A stretch of DNA of 64,000 nt from Salinispora fenicalii. GTDB lineage: Bacteria; Actinomycetota; Actinomycetes; Mycobacteriales; Micromonosporaceae. The notes under the pieces were generated by a model. It was not told where the DNA came from. It made no database searches and saw only the letters and a program-made list of their open reading frames with translations. The stretch covers positions 559,062 to 623,061 of the forward strand of contig NZ_KI911471.1 of the NCBI RefSeq assembly GCF_000514815.1, in the 5' to 3' direction. The position numbers and the translations under genes were made by a program. Shown in pieces: positions 17,595 to 26,580 of the stretch. The stretch's first letter is position 1. Every line of letters begins with the position of its first letter.

Positions 17595-20395
17595 GGCACG
17601 CCGTGCCAGCGCCGGACCCGCTACCGGGCGTGGCCGCCCCCGCCGGCTGGCGCACCGGTGCGTACTTCACCGCCCGGATCGCTGGCCTTCCCCTGTCGAC
17701 GGTCGACGTGCTCCGCTCCCCGGCCGCCTGCACCTGGGCCGACGAGGCACTGGCCCTGGAGCGTCAGCTCAGCACCGACGGGGCACAGCTCAGCCAGCTC
17801 CTGTACGAGCTGGTCAACGACAATGAGGACGAGTCGGTCCGGCGGCGGCTGTTGACGCTACGCCGACAGGTCTTCAACAACGCCCTTCCGGCCGCGCCCG
17901 GGCCGGCGCTCGCGGCGGTCGAGCAGACCCGGCCGGCGGCCCTCCCGGTCATCCAGCGCTGGCTCCGGGGACGCACGCAGCTCGCCCGGCACCAGGACGA
18001 GGGCGCTGCGATCCTCGCCGCCGACGTCGTTCAGGCCCGCGCCGAGCTGTGGCGGCTGGCCGACGAGCCACGCCTGCGCGGCGGGCTCCAGCTCGCCTCA
18101 CCGACCCTCGACGAGCAACTTGCCGCCGGGAGCACACCGGAGCTGACCCGGCCGGCGAACAAACGAACCCGCCGCATCGAGCGCTCGCTCCTCTCCTACC
18201 TGTACCGGACCGCCGGCAAGACCAGCCCATTCAGTACCTTCACCGCGGTCGCCCTCGGCCACTTCACCGACACCGGATCGCAGCTCGAGTTCCCCGTCGA
18301 CGCGCAGTGGCACCAGCACGTACGCCTCAACGTCGTCCTGGTCGCCCGGCTCGCCGAGCTGGTCACCGCCGACCCGCGACGGCGCGGTGACCTGATGGTG
18401 GAGCTGAGCCCAGGGTGGCGCCGCGACGCCGACCGGATCCGCTACGTGCGGCACTGGGTCACCGCTGGCGACGACAGCGCCACGGTCAGCTTCGACTCGG
18501 TCCGTGACGGTCTCTTCTTCCTCCGCCGCAGCGGCGTCCTGGACGGGCTGACCGCCCTGCTGCAGCAGCGCGGCGCGATCCGCTGCGCCGAGCTGGTGGA
18601 CCGGCTCTGCCGGGACACCGGGGCCGACCGCCCCGATGGTGAGACGTACCTGTCGACGCTGCTGGAGTTGGGAATGCTGCGGCTCGTCGGCCTCGACACC
18701 GACGTGCACGCCACCGACCCGATCCGCGCGCTCGCCGACACCCTGGGGCAGCTGGACCGGCCGTGGGCCGAACAGCTCGTCCACCAGCTGCACGAGCTCA
18801 TCGACTTGGTCGACGCCTACCGGCAGGGCGACCTACGCCGGCGCCGCGACCTGCGGCACCGACTGCGGGCCACGGTAGACGCGGTGATGCGGTCCCTCGG
18901 CGAGGAGAACCCGACCCTGCCACAGACGCTGCTGTACGAGGACAGCCGGGTCGGTGGCGAACCCGTCGCCATCGCCGCCCCGCCCTGGCAGCGGCTGGTC
19001 GGCGCGGACCTCGCCGCCGTGGAACGGATCCTGCCCGCCTTTGACCAGAACCTGCCGCACCGGATCATGTTCCACGGCTTCTTCCTAGCCCGGTTCGGCG
19101 TCGGCGGCCACTGCAACGACCTGCTGCGGCTGGTCGAGGACTTCCACGACGACCTCTACGACCAGTACTCCTCGTACACGGCGGGGCGCCGCCCGTTCGC
19201 CGCCGACGGTAGCTACACGCCGGAGGAGAACTGGCTGGGCCGGCCCGAGATGACCGCGCTCGACCAGGCCCGACAGCTCTTCGCCAAGCGGGTGGCAGCG
19301 CTCGTCGACGCCAACCCCCGGTGCCCCGAGCTCTCCCTGCCCGTCGAGCTGTTCGAGGAGGTGGGCGCGCTGCTCGGCGCCACCGCCCACCGGATCCACC
19401 CGATGGGGCACTTCGTCCAGCTGGCCCTCCGCGAGCCGGACCCGCTGCTGGTGCTCAACCAGTCCTTTGGCGGGCTCTCCTTCCCGTTCAGCCGGTTCAC
19501 CCACTGCTTCGACGCCGACACCCCCACCCTCGCCGAACGGTTACGGGCCCAGACGGCGGAGCTCACCCCACCGGGCGTGGTCTTCGCCGAGCTGACCGGG
19601 GGAGCGGCCACTACCAATCTGAACCTGCACGCCCGGCTCACCGACTACGTGATCGTGTGCCCCGGCGAAACCAGCCGCGTTCCGGCCGACCGGCAGCTCA
19701 CCCTCGACGACCTCTACCTGACCCACGACCCGGAGACCGACCGGGTCGTACTGCGCTCGACCCGCCTCGACAAGGAGGTCGTCGCCGTGTACCTGGGCTA
19801 CCTGGTGCCGATGGCGTTGCCGCAGATCCCGCGTACCCTGCTGCTGCTCTCGCCGGCGTCGCTGGTGCGGCTCGACGTGTGGCGCGGGGTGCCGGTGGCA
19901 ACAACCGACGGCGTCACCGTCCGGCCCCGGCTGCGCCTCGGCAACATCGTGCTCAGCCGCCGAAGCTGGTCAGCACCGGTCCGCGAGCTTCCCGACTCGG
20001 GTGACCCCGGCACCGACCCGGCGGCCTTTCTGGGTTGGCGTCGGTGGCGGGCCCGGCATGGCCTGCCCGAGCAGGCGTTCGCCACTGTCTACCCGGCCCA
20101 TCCGGGTCGGCGCGTGGCCAACCCGAAGCCACAGTACGTCGACTTCGGTAGCGCGCTGTCGCTGCAGGCCCTGCGCGCCGCGCTGACTGAGCCGGACGAC
20201 CAGGTCGTCCTGCGCGAGTTGTTGCCGGCCGCGAACGAACTGGCTGCCCACAGCGCGCTCGGTGGGCACGTCAGCGAGCTGGCCGTGGAGACCTTCCGCG
20301 TCCACGCGGAGACCTCCGGCGTCCACCCGGAGACCTTCCGCGTCCAGGCGCGGCAGACCGTCGCCGCACCACGATCCGGAGGTAGCAGCCGATGA
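17591..20395 (+). CDS. LanB-type dehydratase, glutamylation component
   Basis: A 934-residue protein of the lantibiotic dehydratase N-terminal family, which transfers glutamate from Glu-tRNA to Ser/Thr hydroxyls as the first step of dehydration. The diagnostic segment RIERSLLSYLYRTAGKTSPFSTFTAVALG lies at about residues 192-220; other conserved stretches are HPMGHFVQLAL, GLSFPFSRF and WRRWRARHGLPEQAFATVYP. It lacks the C-terminal elimination domain of full-length LanB, which is supplied by the next gene, as in thiopeptide TbtB/TbtC. Three 21-bp repeats (20288-20350) near the C-terminus encode ETFRVH-like units. GTG start overlaps the preceding stop. Confidence 0.9.
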   Translation: MRHAVPAPDPLPGVAAPAGWRTGAYFTARIAGLPLSTVDVLRSPAACTWADEALALERQLSTDGAQLSQLLYELVNDNEDESVRRRLLTLRRQVFNNALPAAPGPALAAVEQTRPAALPVIQRWLRGRTQLARHQDEGAAILAADVVQARAELWRLADEPRLRGGLQLASPTLDEQLAAGSTPELTRPANKRTRRIERSLLSYLYRTAGKTSPFSTFTAVALGHFTDTGSQLEFPVDAQWHQHVRLNVVLVARLAELVTADPRRRGDLMVELSPGWRRDADRIRYVRHWVTAGDDSATVSFDSVRDGLFFLRRSGVLDGLTALLQQRGAIRCAELVDRLCRDTGADRPDGETYLSTLLELGMLRLVGLDTDVHATDPIRALADTLGQLDRPWAEQLVHQLHELIDLVDAYRQGDLRRRRDLRHRLRATVDAVMRSLGEENPTLPQTLLYEDSRVGGEPVAIAAPPWQRLVGADLAAVERILPAFDQNLPHRIMFHGFFLARFGVGGHCNDLLRLVEDFHDDLYDQYSSYTAGRRPFAADGSYTPEENWLGRPEMTALDQARQLFAKRVAALVDANPRCPELSLPVELFEEVGALLGATAHRIHPMGHFVQLALREPDPLLVLNQSFGGLSFPFSRFTHCFDADTPTLAERLRAQTAELTPPGVVFAELTGGAATTNLNLHARLTDYVIVCPGETSRVPADRQLTLDDLYLTHDPETDRVVLRSTRLDKEVVAVYLGYLVPMALPQIPRTLLLLSPASLVRLDVWRGVPVATTDGVTVRPRLRLGNIVLSRRSWSAPVRELPDSGDPGTDPAAFLGWRRWRARHGLPEQAFATVYPAHPGRRVANPKPQYVDFGSALSLQALRAALTEPDDQVVLRELLPAANELAAHSALGGHVSELAVETFRVHAETSGVHPETFRVQARQTVAAPRSGGSSR

Positions 20396-21459
20396 CCACG
20401 CCCGCCGCCGCGCCCACCAACGCCGAGGACACCGCCGACCGGCGGGGAGAGTGGATCTCGCTGCACATCTTCTACGCGGCCAACCCGCAACCGTTGCTGG
20501 TGGACTGCGTGGCGCCGCTGATCCGGGAACTCACCGAACAGGAGCTGCTCGCCGGCCACTTCTTCATCAACTACTGGCTGGAGGGGCCACACGTGCGGCT
20601 GCGGCTGCGCCCGCGTACCCCCGCCGACGAGCCGGCGGTACGGGCGCGTGCCGAGGCGACGATCAACCGGTTCCTCACCACCCGTCCCGCGCTGTACGCG
20701 ATGGGCACCGGCTACCTGCGGGAACTCTACGACATCCTCTTCGCGCTGGAGTTCCCCGACGGGCGGCCGGCGGAGTTGGTCGACGCAGCCGGACAGATGC
20801 TGCTCAGCCCCAACAACTCATACAGCTACCGGCCCTACGCACCCGAGTACGGCAAGTACGGCGGGCCCGCGGGCATCGAGGTCGCCGAGTGGCACTTCCA
20901 GCACTCCAGCGACACGGTGCTGCACGCCATCTCGTCGATGAACCTGCACCTGCGCCCGGTGCTGCTGGGCACCGCCGCGCAGCTGATGACGGTGCACGCC
21001 GGCACCTTCCTGCCCGACCGGGAGCAGCTGGTGGACTTCCTCGACCGGTACCACCACTACTGGCACCAGGCCTTCGCCGGCACCAACCTGATCGGCATCG
21101 ACGAGTACACGAGAATGTACGACAGCGTCGCCGGTGAGCTCGGCCGTCGCGTACGGCAGATTCTCACCCTCGTCGCGCGGGGCGAGACGCAGCGACTTCC
21201 CGGCTTCCTCCGCGCGTGGGCCGAGCACGCGGCCCAGCTCCGCGAGAAGGTGCTCGCCCTGGCGACCTCCGGCGACCTGACGGTCAGCGCGTGGAGCGGC
21301 GGCGACCGGGTCATCACCGACGCGGGGGAGGCCCTTACCTTTCTGCTCTCGTCGTACCTGCACATGACCAACAACCGGCTGCACGCCACCATCCGCGACG
21401 AGGCGTACCTCTCCTATCTGCTCGCCCGGGTGCTGCGGGAGTCGGCGGTGTCGTCGTGA
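20392..21459 (+). CDS. SpaB_C-type (thiopeptide-type) elimination protein
   Basis: A 355-residue protein of the lantibiotic dehydratase C-terminal/thiopeptide-type family: WISLHIFYAANPQPLLVDCVAPLIREL at the start, FFINYWLEGPHVRLRLRP, YRPYAPEYGKYGGPAGIEVAEWHFQHSSDTVL and a C-terminal SSYLHMTNNRLHATIRDEAYLSYLL. Such proteins either eliminate glutamate to give dehydroalanine/dehydrobutyrine or, in a diverged branch, form the pyridine ring of thiopeptides. Only one copy exists here and it is coupled (ATGA) to the glutamylation gene, so I assign elimination. Confidence 0.85.
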   Translation: MTTPAAAPTNAEDTADRRGEWISLHIFYAANPQPLLVDCVAPLIRELTEQELLAGHFFINYWLEGPHVRLRLRPRTPADEPAVRARAEATINRFLTTRPALYAMGTGYLRELYDILFALEFPDGRPAELVDAAGQMLLSPNNSYSYRPYAPEYGKYGGPAGIEVAEWHFQHSSDTVLHAISSMNLHLRPVLLGTAAQLMTVHAGTFLPDREQLVDFLDRYHHYWHQAFAGTNLIGIDEYTRMYDSVAGELGRRVRQILTLVARGETQRLPGFLRAWAEHAAQLREKVLALATSGDLTVSAWSGGDRVITDAGEALTFLLSSYLHMTNNRLHATIRDEAYLSYLLARVLRESAVSS

Positions 21460-22688
21460 CGCATCCGGGCCTGCTGGCCAAACGCCCCCGGCTGCGTGAG
21501 GATCTGATCTTCTCGCGCCCGTTACGGCGTGGCCCCGACACGGTCTATTTGCTCAAGGACCGGCGTACCGGCCGGGCGTTTGAGATCCCGCCGAAAGAGC
21601 AGTTCCTGCTCCGCCGCCTCGACGGTGTCCGGTCCCTCGGCGAAGTCGGGGCCGAGTACGCCGACGAGTACGGTCGCCGCCTCGGCGCCGCGCACTGGAC
21701 CCGGCTGCTGTGGCTCCTCCACGAGCGGGACCTGCTGGCCGTTCCCCCCGCCGCGCCCGCTGCTAGCTACTCCGCCGCGCCCGCTGCCACCTACTCCGCC
21801 GCGTCGGGTGACGGCGAGCGGACGAGGGCCGACCCGGGACGCCCTGGCGCGCTGGGATGGTGGGCGCACCGACTGCGGTGGCTGCTGCGCCCGACGGTCT
21901 TCGCGCTGGTCGCCGTCCTCGTCGTCGCGTTGCTTGCGTTGGTCGGGCTGCGGCTCGGCCCGCTCTGGCAGACCGCCCGCCCGGCCTTCACCGACCCGGT
22001 CAGCCTGGTGGCGCTGGCGTTGCTCGCCTGGTCGAGCGCGGCCCTGCACGAATTCGCGCACGGGGTGGTGGCCGTCCACTTCGGCGCCACCGTCAACCGG
22101 ATCAACCTGGTCACCCTCACCTGCAAGGTCGAGGACTACCTCTACCTACCGCGTCGGTCCCAGCAGGTGCTGATCGCGTCGGCTGGTGCGGTCGCCAACG
22201 GGCTGGTCCTGCTGCTCGCCGGCGCCGCCCTCGTCGTGCTGCCCGGTGCCTTCGCCGACCGGGTACTCAGCGCGTTCGTGCTGGTCGGTGCGGCCCAGAC
22301 GCTGGTCAACGTCATTGCCCTGCCCCCACTGGACGGCTACAAAGTCCTCAGTCACCTGTTGGACCAGCTGGACCTGGCCCCGGAGAGCCGCCGCTACCTG
22401 GCGACCCTTCCCCGGCACCTCCTGCGCCGACCCGGTCGCCGCTACCCGCGACGGGCCGCGGTGTGTCTCGGGCTCTTCGCCGCCTGGTGGCTGCTGGCGA
22501 GCGCTGCCGCCGCCAGTCTCGTGATCGCATATCTGGGCGCCCTGCTTCGGCCTTCCCTCGGCGCGCTCGCCTACGTTCTGCCGGCCGCCATCGTCGGTTT
22601 GACCGTCGCCGGCTGGCTGGCCCGACCCCGTCGACCCCGTTCGGCGGACCGGATTCCAGCACCACCGACCAGTGAGAACAACCAGTGA
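21456..22688 (+). CDS. PqqD-like domain fused to M50 site-2-type membrane protease
   Basis: A 410-residue protein. Residues ~1-95 (TVYLLKDRRTGRAFEIPPKEQFLLRRLDG) resemble a PqqD-like/RRE winged helix that could bind a leader peptide. After a tandem-repeat linker (21750-21797) come several membrane segments carrying the zinc motif HEFAHG at ~196 and LPPLDGYK at ~288-295, the paired metal ligands of M50 proteases. I start at the GTG at 21456 that overlaps the preceding stop (GTGA), though the frame is open upstream. It may remove the leader peptide at the membrane before export; alternatively it serves in immunity or regulation. Both roles are inferred. Confidence 0.78.
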   Translation: MTHPGLLAKRPRLREDLIFSRPLRRGPDTVYLLKDRRTGRAFEIPPKEQFLLRRLDGVRSLGEVGAEYADEYGRRLGAAHWTRLLWLLHERDLLAVPPAAPAASYSAAPAATYSAASGDGERTRADPGRPGALGWWAHRLRWLLRPTVFALVAVLVVALLALVGLRLGPLWQTARPAFTDPVSLVALALLAWSSAALHEFAHGVVAVHFGATVNRINLVTLTCKVEDYLYLPRRSQQVLIASAGAVANGLVLLLAGAALVVLPGAFADRVLSAFVLVGAAQTLVNVIALPPLDGYKVLSHLLDQLDLAPESRRYLATLPRHLLRRPGRRYPRRAAVCLGLFAAWWLLASAAAASLVIAYLGALLRPSLGALAYVLPAAIVGLTVAGWLARPRRPRSADRIPAPPTSENNQ

Positions 22689-22699
22689 AAGGCGAGCCG

Positions 22700-23611
22700 A
22701 TGTCATCCATCGACAGTCCGGCGATCGTGCTGGACGCCGTGAGTAAATCGTATGGCGAGGTGAGGGCGGTCGATGAGATCTCCATCTCGATCGGCCGCGG
22801 CGAGTTCTTCGGCCTGCTCGGCCCCAACGGTGCCGGCAAGACCACCCTCATCGAAATGATTGAGGGACTGCGCCTCCCCGACACCGGCACCATCACCGTG
22901 CTGGGCATGGCACCAACGCCACGCAACCTTGACCTGCTGCCCCGGATCGGCGTGCAGACCCAGCGATCGGCCTTCTTCACCCGGCTGACCGCCCGCGAGC
23001 ACCTGGTGACCGTCGCTGCCCTCTACGGACTGCCCCCAGCCACCGCCGAGAAGGCGCTGGACCTGGTCGGGCTGACCGATTCCGGGGACATCCGGGTCAC
23101 CAAGATTTCCGGCGGTCAGCGCCAGCGCCTCGCCATCGCCTCCACCCTCGTCCACGACCCCGAGGTGGTCTTCCTGGACGAACCCACCGCCGCACTGGAC
23201 CCGGAGGCCCGCCGCGACCTCGGCCAGATGCTGCGCAACCTGAAGGCGATCGGCAAGACCATCGTCTACACCACCCACCACCTGGACGAGGCGCAGACCC
23301 TCTGCGACCGGGTCGCGATCCTCTCCGCCGGGCGCGTCCTGGCGCTCGACAGCCCCCGCGAACTGATCGCCCGCTCCGGCATCGGTACCCGACTGGTCAT
23401 CCCCGCCGGCCGGATCAGCGCGGAACAGGCCGGCACCCTCGACGGCGTCAACGGGGTCGCCATCGAGGACGGCATGCTCGTGCTGCGGACCGCGCACACG
23501 GCCCGGGTGCTCGCCGCCCTTGACGGTGAAGCCGACCTGGACGACGTGGAGACCCGACCGGCCACATTGGAAGACGTCTACCTCGAGCTGATCGGAGCGC
23601 CGCAGGCATGA
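22700..23611 (+). CDS. ABC transporter ATP-binding protein (ABC-2 exporter)
   Basis: A 303-residue ATPase with Walker A GPNGAGKTTL, signature ISGGQRQRLAIA, Walker B VVFLDEPTAAL and the switch His in YTTHHLDE. This is the DrrA/CcmA class that pairs with a single-polypeptide ABC-2 permease. A GTG at 22685 overlapping the preceding stop is an alternative start. It overlaps the permease gene and probably drives export of, or self-protection against, the cluster product. Confidence 0.9.
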   Translation: MSSIDSPAIVLDAVSKSYGEVRAVDEISISIGRGEFFGLLGPNGAGKTTLIEMIEGLRLPDTGTITVLGMAPTPRNLDLLPRIGVQTQRSAFFTRLTAREHLVTVAALYGLPPATAEKALDLVGLTDSGDIRVTKISGGQRQRLAIASTLVHDPEVVFLDEPTAALDPEARRDLGQMLRNLKAIGKTIVYTTHHLDEAQTLCDRVAILSAGRVLALDSPRELIARSGIGTRLVIPAGRISAEQAGTLDGVNGVAIEDGMLVLRTAHTARVLAALDGEADLDDVETRPATLEDVYLELIGAPQA

Positions 23612-24363
23612 GCGCATACGCCGCACTCTCCCGAGCTGTCTACAAGGCGGCCGTCCGGGACGCCACGACGGTCTTCTTCACCTTCGCCTTTCCCCTGATC
23701 TTCCTGGTCATCTTCGCGCTGATCTTCCGTAACCAGGAGGTTGCCGACACCGGCCGCGGATACGTCGACTACATCGCCCCGGGCGTGCTCTCCTGGGGCC
23801 TGGCCAACGCCGCCCTCTTCGGCGTGGCCTTCACCCTGATGCAGTGGCGCAACGACGACCTGCTGCGGATCATCCGGCTCTCCCCAACCAGCATCTGGTC
23901 GGTGATCGGTTCCCGCTACGTGGTCGCGCTGGGCATCGGGGCGGCGCAGTGCGTGCTCTTCGTCGGCGTCGCCATGCTGCCGGTCTTCGGTATGCGCCCG
24001 GACCCGACATGGCCGCTCGCCATCCCGATCATGCTGCTCGCGGTGACCGCCTTCCTCGCCCTCGGTCTGATCGTCGGATCCGCGGCCAACACCCCGGAGG
24101 CGGTCGCCGCGATCGCCAACTGCGTCGTGGTGCCGATGGCCTTCCTCTCCGGCTCGTTCTACCCTCTCGAACTGATGCCGACCTGGCTACAGGAGGTCTC
24201 CCGGGTACTGCCGATGCGCTACGTCAACGACGGCCTCACGTACGCCTTCACCGGCTTCGGCACGATGACCGACTACCTGATCTCGTGCGCCGCACTGGTC
24301 GTCTTCACCGCCGTGTTCGCCGTCGTCGGAGTCCGGACCTTCCGCTGGAGCAACGACTCATGA
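23608..24363 (+). CDS. ABC-2 type permease
   Basis: A 251-residue protein with six hydrophobic segments (first TVFFTFAFPLIFLVIFALIF) and the ABC-2 sequence region SGSFYPLELMPTWLQEVSRVLPMRYVNDGL. It overlaps both the ATPase and the following YcaO gene by ATGA, so the exporter is translated as part of the biosynthetic operon. Substrate presumed to be the modified peptide. Confidence 0.9.
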   Translation: MSAYAALSRAVYKAAVRDATTVFFTFAFPLIFLVIFALIFRNQEVADTGRGYVDYIAPGVLSWGLANAALFGVAFTLMQWRNDDLLRIIRLSPTSIWSVIGSRYVVALGIGAAQCVLFVGVAMLPVFGMRPDPTWPLAIPIMLLAVTAFLALGLIVGSAANTPEAVAAIANCVVVPMAFLSGSFYPLELMPTWLQEVSRVLPMRYVNDGLTYAFTGFGTMTDYLISCAALVVFTAVFAVVGVRTFRWSNDS

Positions 24364-26351
24364 CCGGCACCGCGGCGGCGCACCCCGCCCCCTTCTCCGC
24401 CGCCGCGGCAGCGCACCCCACCCCACTCTCCGCCGCCGCGGCCCAACTCCGACAGCACCTGCGCCGCAGATGGCTGGCCCAGCCGTGCGGCGCCGCCGAA
24501 GTCCGGCGGGCCCGGCGAGCCGGCGGGACGCCGCGGGTAGTGACGCTGGGCGACGCCGCTGTGCCCGCCGTGGCCGACCCCGACCGGTGCGCCGCCACCG
24601 TGCACCTCACCGCCGCCACCGTGCTGATCGGACCGCTCGGCGGCGCGGCGGACCGAGCCTGCGGGCACTGCCTGGCCATCCGATGGCAGCGGCTGCGTAG
24701 CCGGAGCCAACGGGACGCCCTGGAAGTCGGTGACCAGACCACCGCGGTCGGTCCGTGGCCACAGCTGACCGCCTACCAGCTCGACGCCGTCTGGGAGCTC
24801 TACCGCGCCAGCCACACCGGCCCACCGTTGCCGCCGCCACCAAGCTGGGACCGGCACAGCACTCCGCTGCCCCGGGTCAGCCAGCTCGACCTGGCCAGCC
24901 TGCGGGTACGCACCTACCCGCTGCTGGCCGAACCGTGCTGCCCCAGCTGCACCCGGCAACGACCCGACACCCCCGACCCGCTGGTGCTCACGGCCCAACC
25001 CCGGCCCAAACCGCGCCCCGACACGTACCGGCCGCGCACCCCCGACGACTATCCACTGCCGGCGGCCGCGCTGGTCAACCCGGTCTGCGGCGCACTCGGT
25101 GCGAGTACCGCGCTCACCATCACGTCACCGACCACGGCACCGGTGAGCGGAAGCGTCTTCATCCGCGGCTACGGCGGGCTGCTCGACGTCTCCTGGAGCG
25201 GCCAGTCCAGCGGCTACGACGCGAGCCGCGCGCTGGCCTACCTCGAAGGGCTGGAGCGCTACGCCGGAACCCACCGACGGCGCAGCGTCACCCCGGTGAT
25301 CGCCGCCTACGCCGACCTCGGCCCGGACGCGTTACACCCGGACCGCTGCGGCCGCCACCCCGACGAGGTGTACGACACCGACCCGATCCTGCGCCGGTTC
25401 GACCCACAACGACCGATCCCCTGGGTGTGGGGTCAGAACCTGCACACCGGCAGGCCCGTACTGGTGCCGCGCCGGCTGTGCTTCTACAGCTCGCCCGCCG
25501 CCGGCGACACCTTCGTCCTCTCCTCCTCCAGCGGCTGCGCCACCGGCAGTTGCCTGGCAGAGGCCGCCCTGTTCGGCCTGTTGGAGCTGATCGAGCGGGA
25601 CGCGTTCCTGCTCGCCTGGTACGGCAACCTGACCCTGCCCCGGATAGACCTCGACACCTGTCCGCCGGTCGTGCGCGCGCTGGTCAACCGGGCCGAGCTG
25701 CAGGGCTACCGGCTCTACGCCTTCGACAACCGGATCGACCTCGACGTACCCGTGGTCACCAGCCTCGCCGTCCGCCACGACGGCGGCCCCGGCCTGCTCT
25801 CCTTCGCCGCCGCCGCCCACCTCGACCCGCGGCAGGCGGTCACCGGTGCGCTCGCCGAGGCGCTGACCTACATCCCGCACCAGCCCACCACGGTGCGCCG
25901 GCGCCGGGCCGAGCTGGAACGGATGGCCGACGACTACACCCTCGTCCGCCGGCTGCCCGACCACTCGGCGCTCTTCGGCCTACCCCGGATGGCGGTGCAC
26001 GCCGAAAGCTACCTCGACGAGCGGGGTGCGCTCCCCATCGAGCACCTCTTCGCCGGCTACCGGCCCCCCGGTACACCTGACCTCCGCGACGACCTGCGCC
26101 GGGTGCTCGAACTGCTGGACGCGCGCGGGCTTGAGGCGATCATGGTGGACCAGACCACACCCGAACAGGAGGCGGTCGGACTCCGCTCGGTCTGCACGAT
26201 CGTGCCCGGCCTGCTTCCGATCGACTTCGGCTGGATCCGGCAGCGGGCTCCGCACCTGCCGCGGCTGCGGACCGCACCCGCGGCGGCGGGCCTCGCCGAC
26301 GCCGAACTGACCGACGCCGACCTCCGCCGCGTGCCACACCCCTTCCCCTGA
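24360..26351 (+). CDS. YcaO cyclodehydratase 2 (azoline-forming, fused N-terminal zinc domain)
   Basis: A 663-residue paralogue of YcaO 1 with the same architecture: N-terminal E1-like part with Cys pairs (ACGHC; CCPSC), then the YcaO domain (PDDYPLPAAALVNPVCGALG; SSGCATGSCLAEAALFGLLELIERDAFLLAWY) and a C-terminal HPFP. The start is the ATG at 24360 overlapping the permease stop; the longer open frame upstream is a shadow of the permease. A 33-bp tandem repeat encodes an Ala/His/Pro-rich N-terminus. Two azoline-type YcaO proteins in one operon suggest separate tasks, for example Cys versus Ser/Thr rings, but this is unproven. Confidence 0.88.
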   Translation: MTGTAAAHPAPFSAAAAAHPTPLSAAAAQLRQHLRRRWLAQPCGAAEVRRARRAGGTPRVVTLGDAAVPAVADPDRCAATVHLTAATVLIGPLGGAADRACGHCLAIRWQRLRSRSQRDALEVGDQTTAVGPWPQLTAYQLDAVWELYRASHTGPPLPPPPSWDRHSTPLPRVSQLDLASLRVRTYPLLAEPCCPSCTRQRPDTPDPLVLTAQPRPKPRPDTYRPRTPDDYPLPAAALVNPVCGALGASTALTITSPTTAPVSGSVFIRGYGGLLDVSWSGQSSGYDASRALAYLEGLERYAGTHRRRSVTPVIAAYADLGPDALHPDRCGRHPDEVYDTDPILRRFDPQRPIPWVWGQNLHTGRPVLVPRRLCFYSSPAAGDTFVLSSSSGCATGSCLAEAALFGLLELIERDAFLLAWYGNLTLPRIDLDTCPPVVRALVNRAELQGYRLYAFDNRIDLDVPVVTSLAVRHDGGPGLLSFAAAAHLDPRQAVTGALAEALTYIPHQPTTVRRRRAELERMADDYTLVRRLPDHSALFGLPRMAVHAESYLDERGALPIEHLFAGYRPPGTPDLRDDLRRVLELLDARGLEAIMVDQTTPEQEAVGLRSVCTIVPGLLPIDFGWIRQRAPHLPRLRTAPAAAGLADAELTDADLRRVPHPFP

Positions 26352-26580
26352 GGAAGCGCTGCCGTCTCGAGATCTCGCCGGTGAGATCGACTCGTCAGGT
26401 GGTGCCGATCCTGCGGGGCGGGGCGAGTAGGTGATCAATAGCGTCGTGGAACTCGTCGAAGGTGCGGCCGGCTGCCATCGCTGGCAGCGCACAACTGATC
26501 CTCATCGATCAGGCCGCGGCCGCTCCACCGAGATTCCGCCCAATGCGCGAACGCTTAGCCCGCATCGCTCGCGGGGCCTG
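26352..26580. other. Convergent intergenic region between the two RiPP loci
   Basis: No supported gene. It contains CGAGATCTCG, a short palindrome, soon after the YcaO 2 stop, but no clear intrinsic terminator. The two loci meet here tail to tail. Confidence 0.4.

Noticed and set aside
23844..24360. Upstream extension of YcaO 2 into the permease gene
   Set aside because: The extension is Arg/Pro-rich and the ATG overlapping the permease stop gives the normal family N-terminus.
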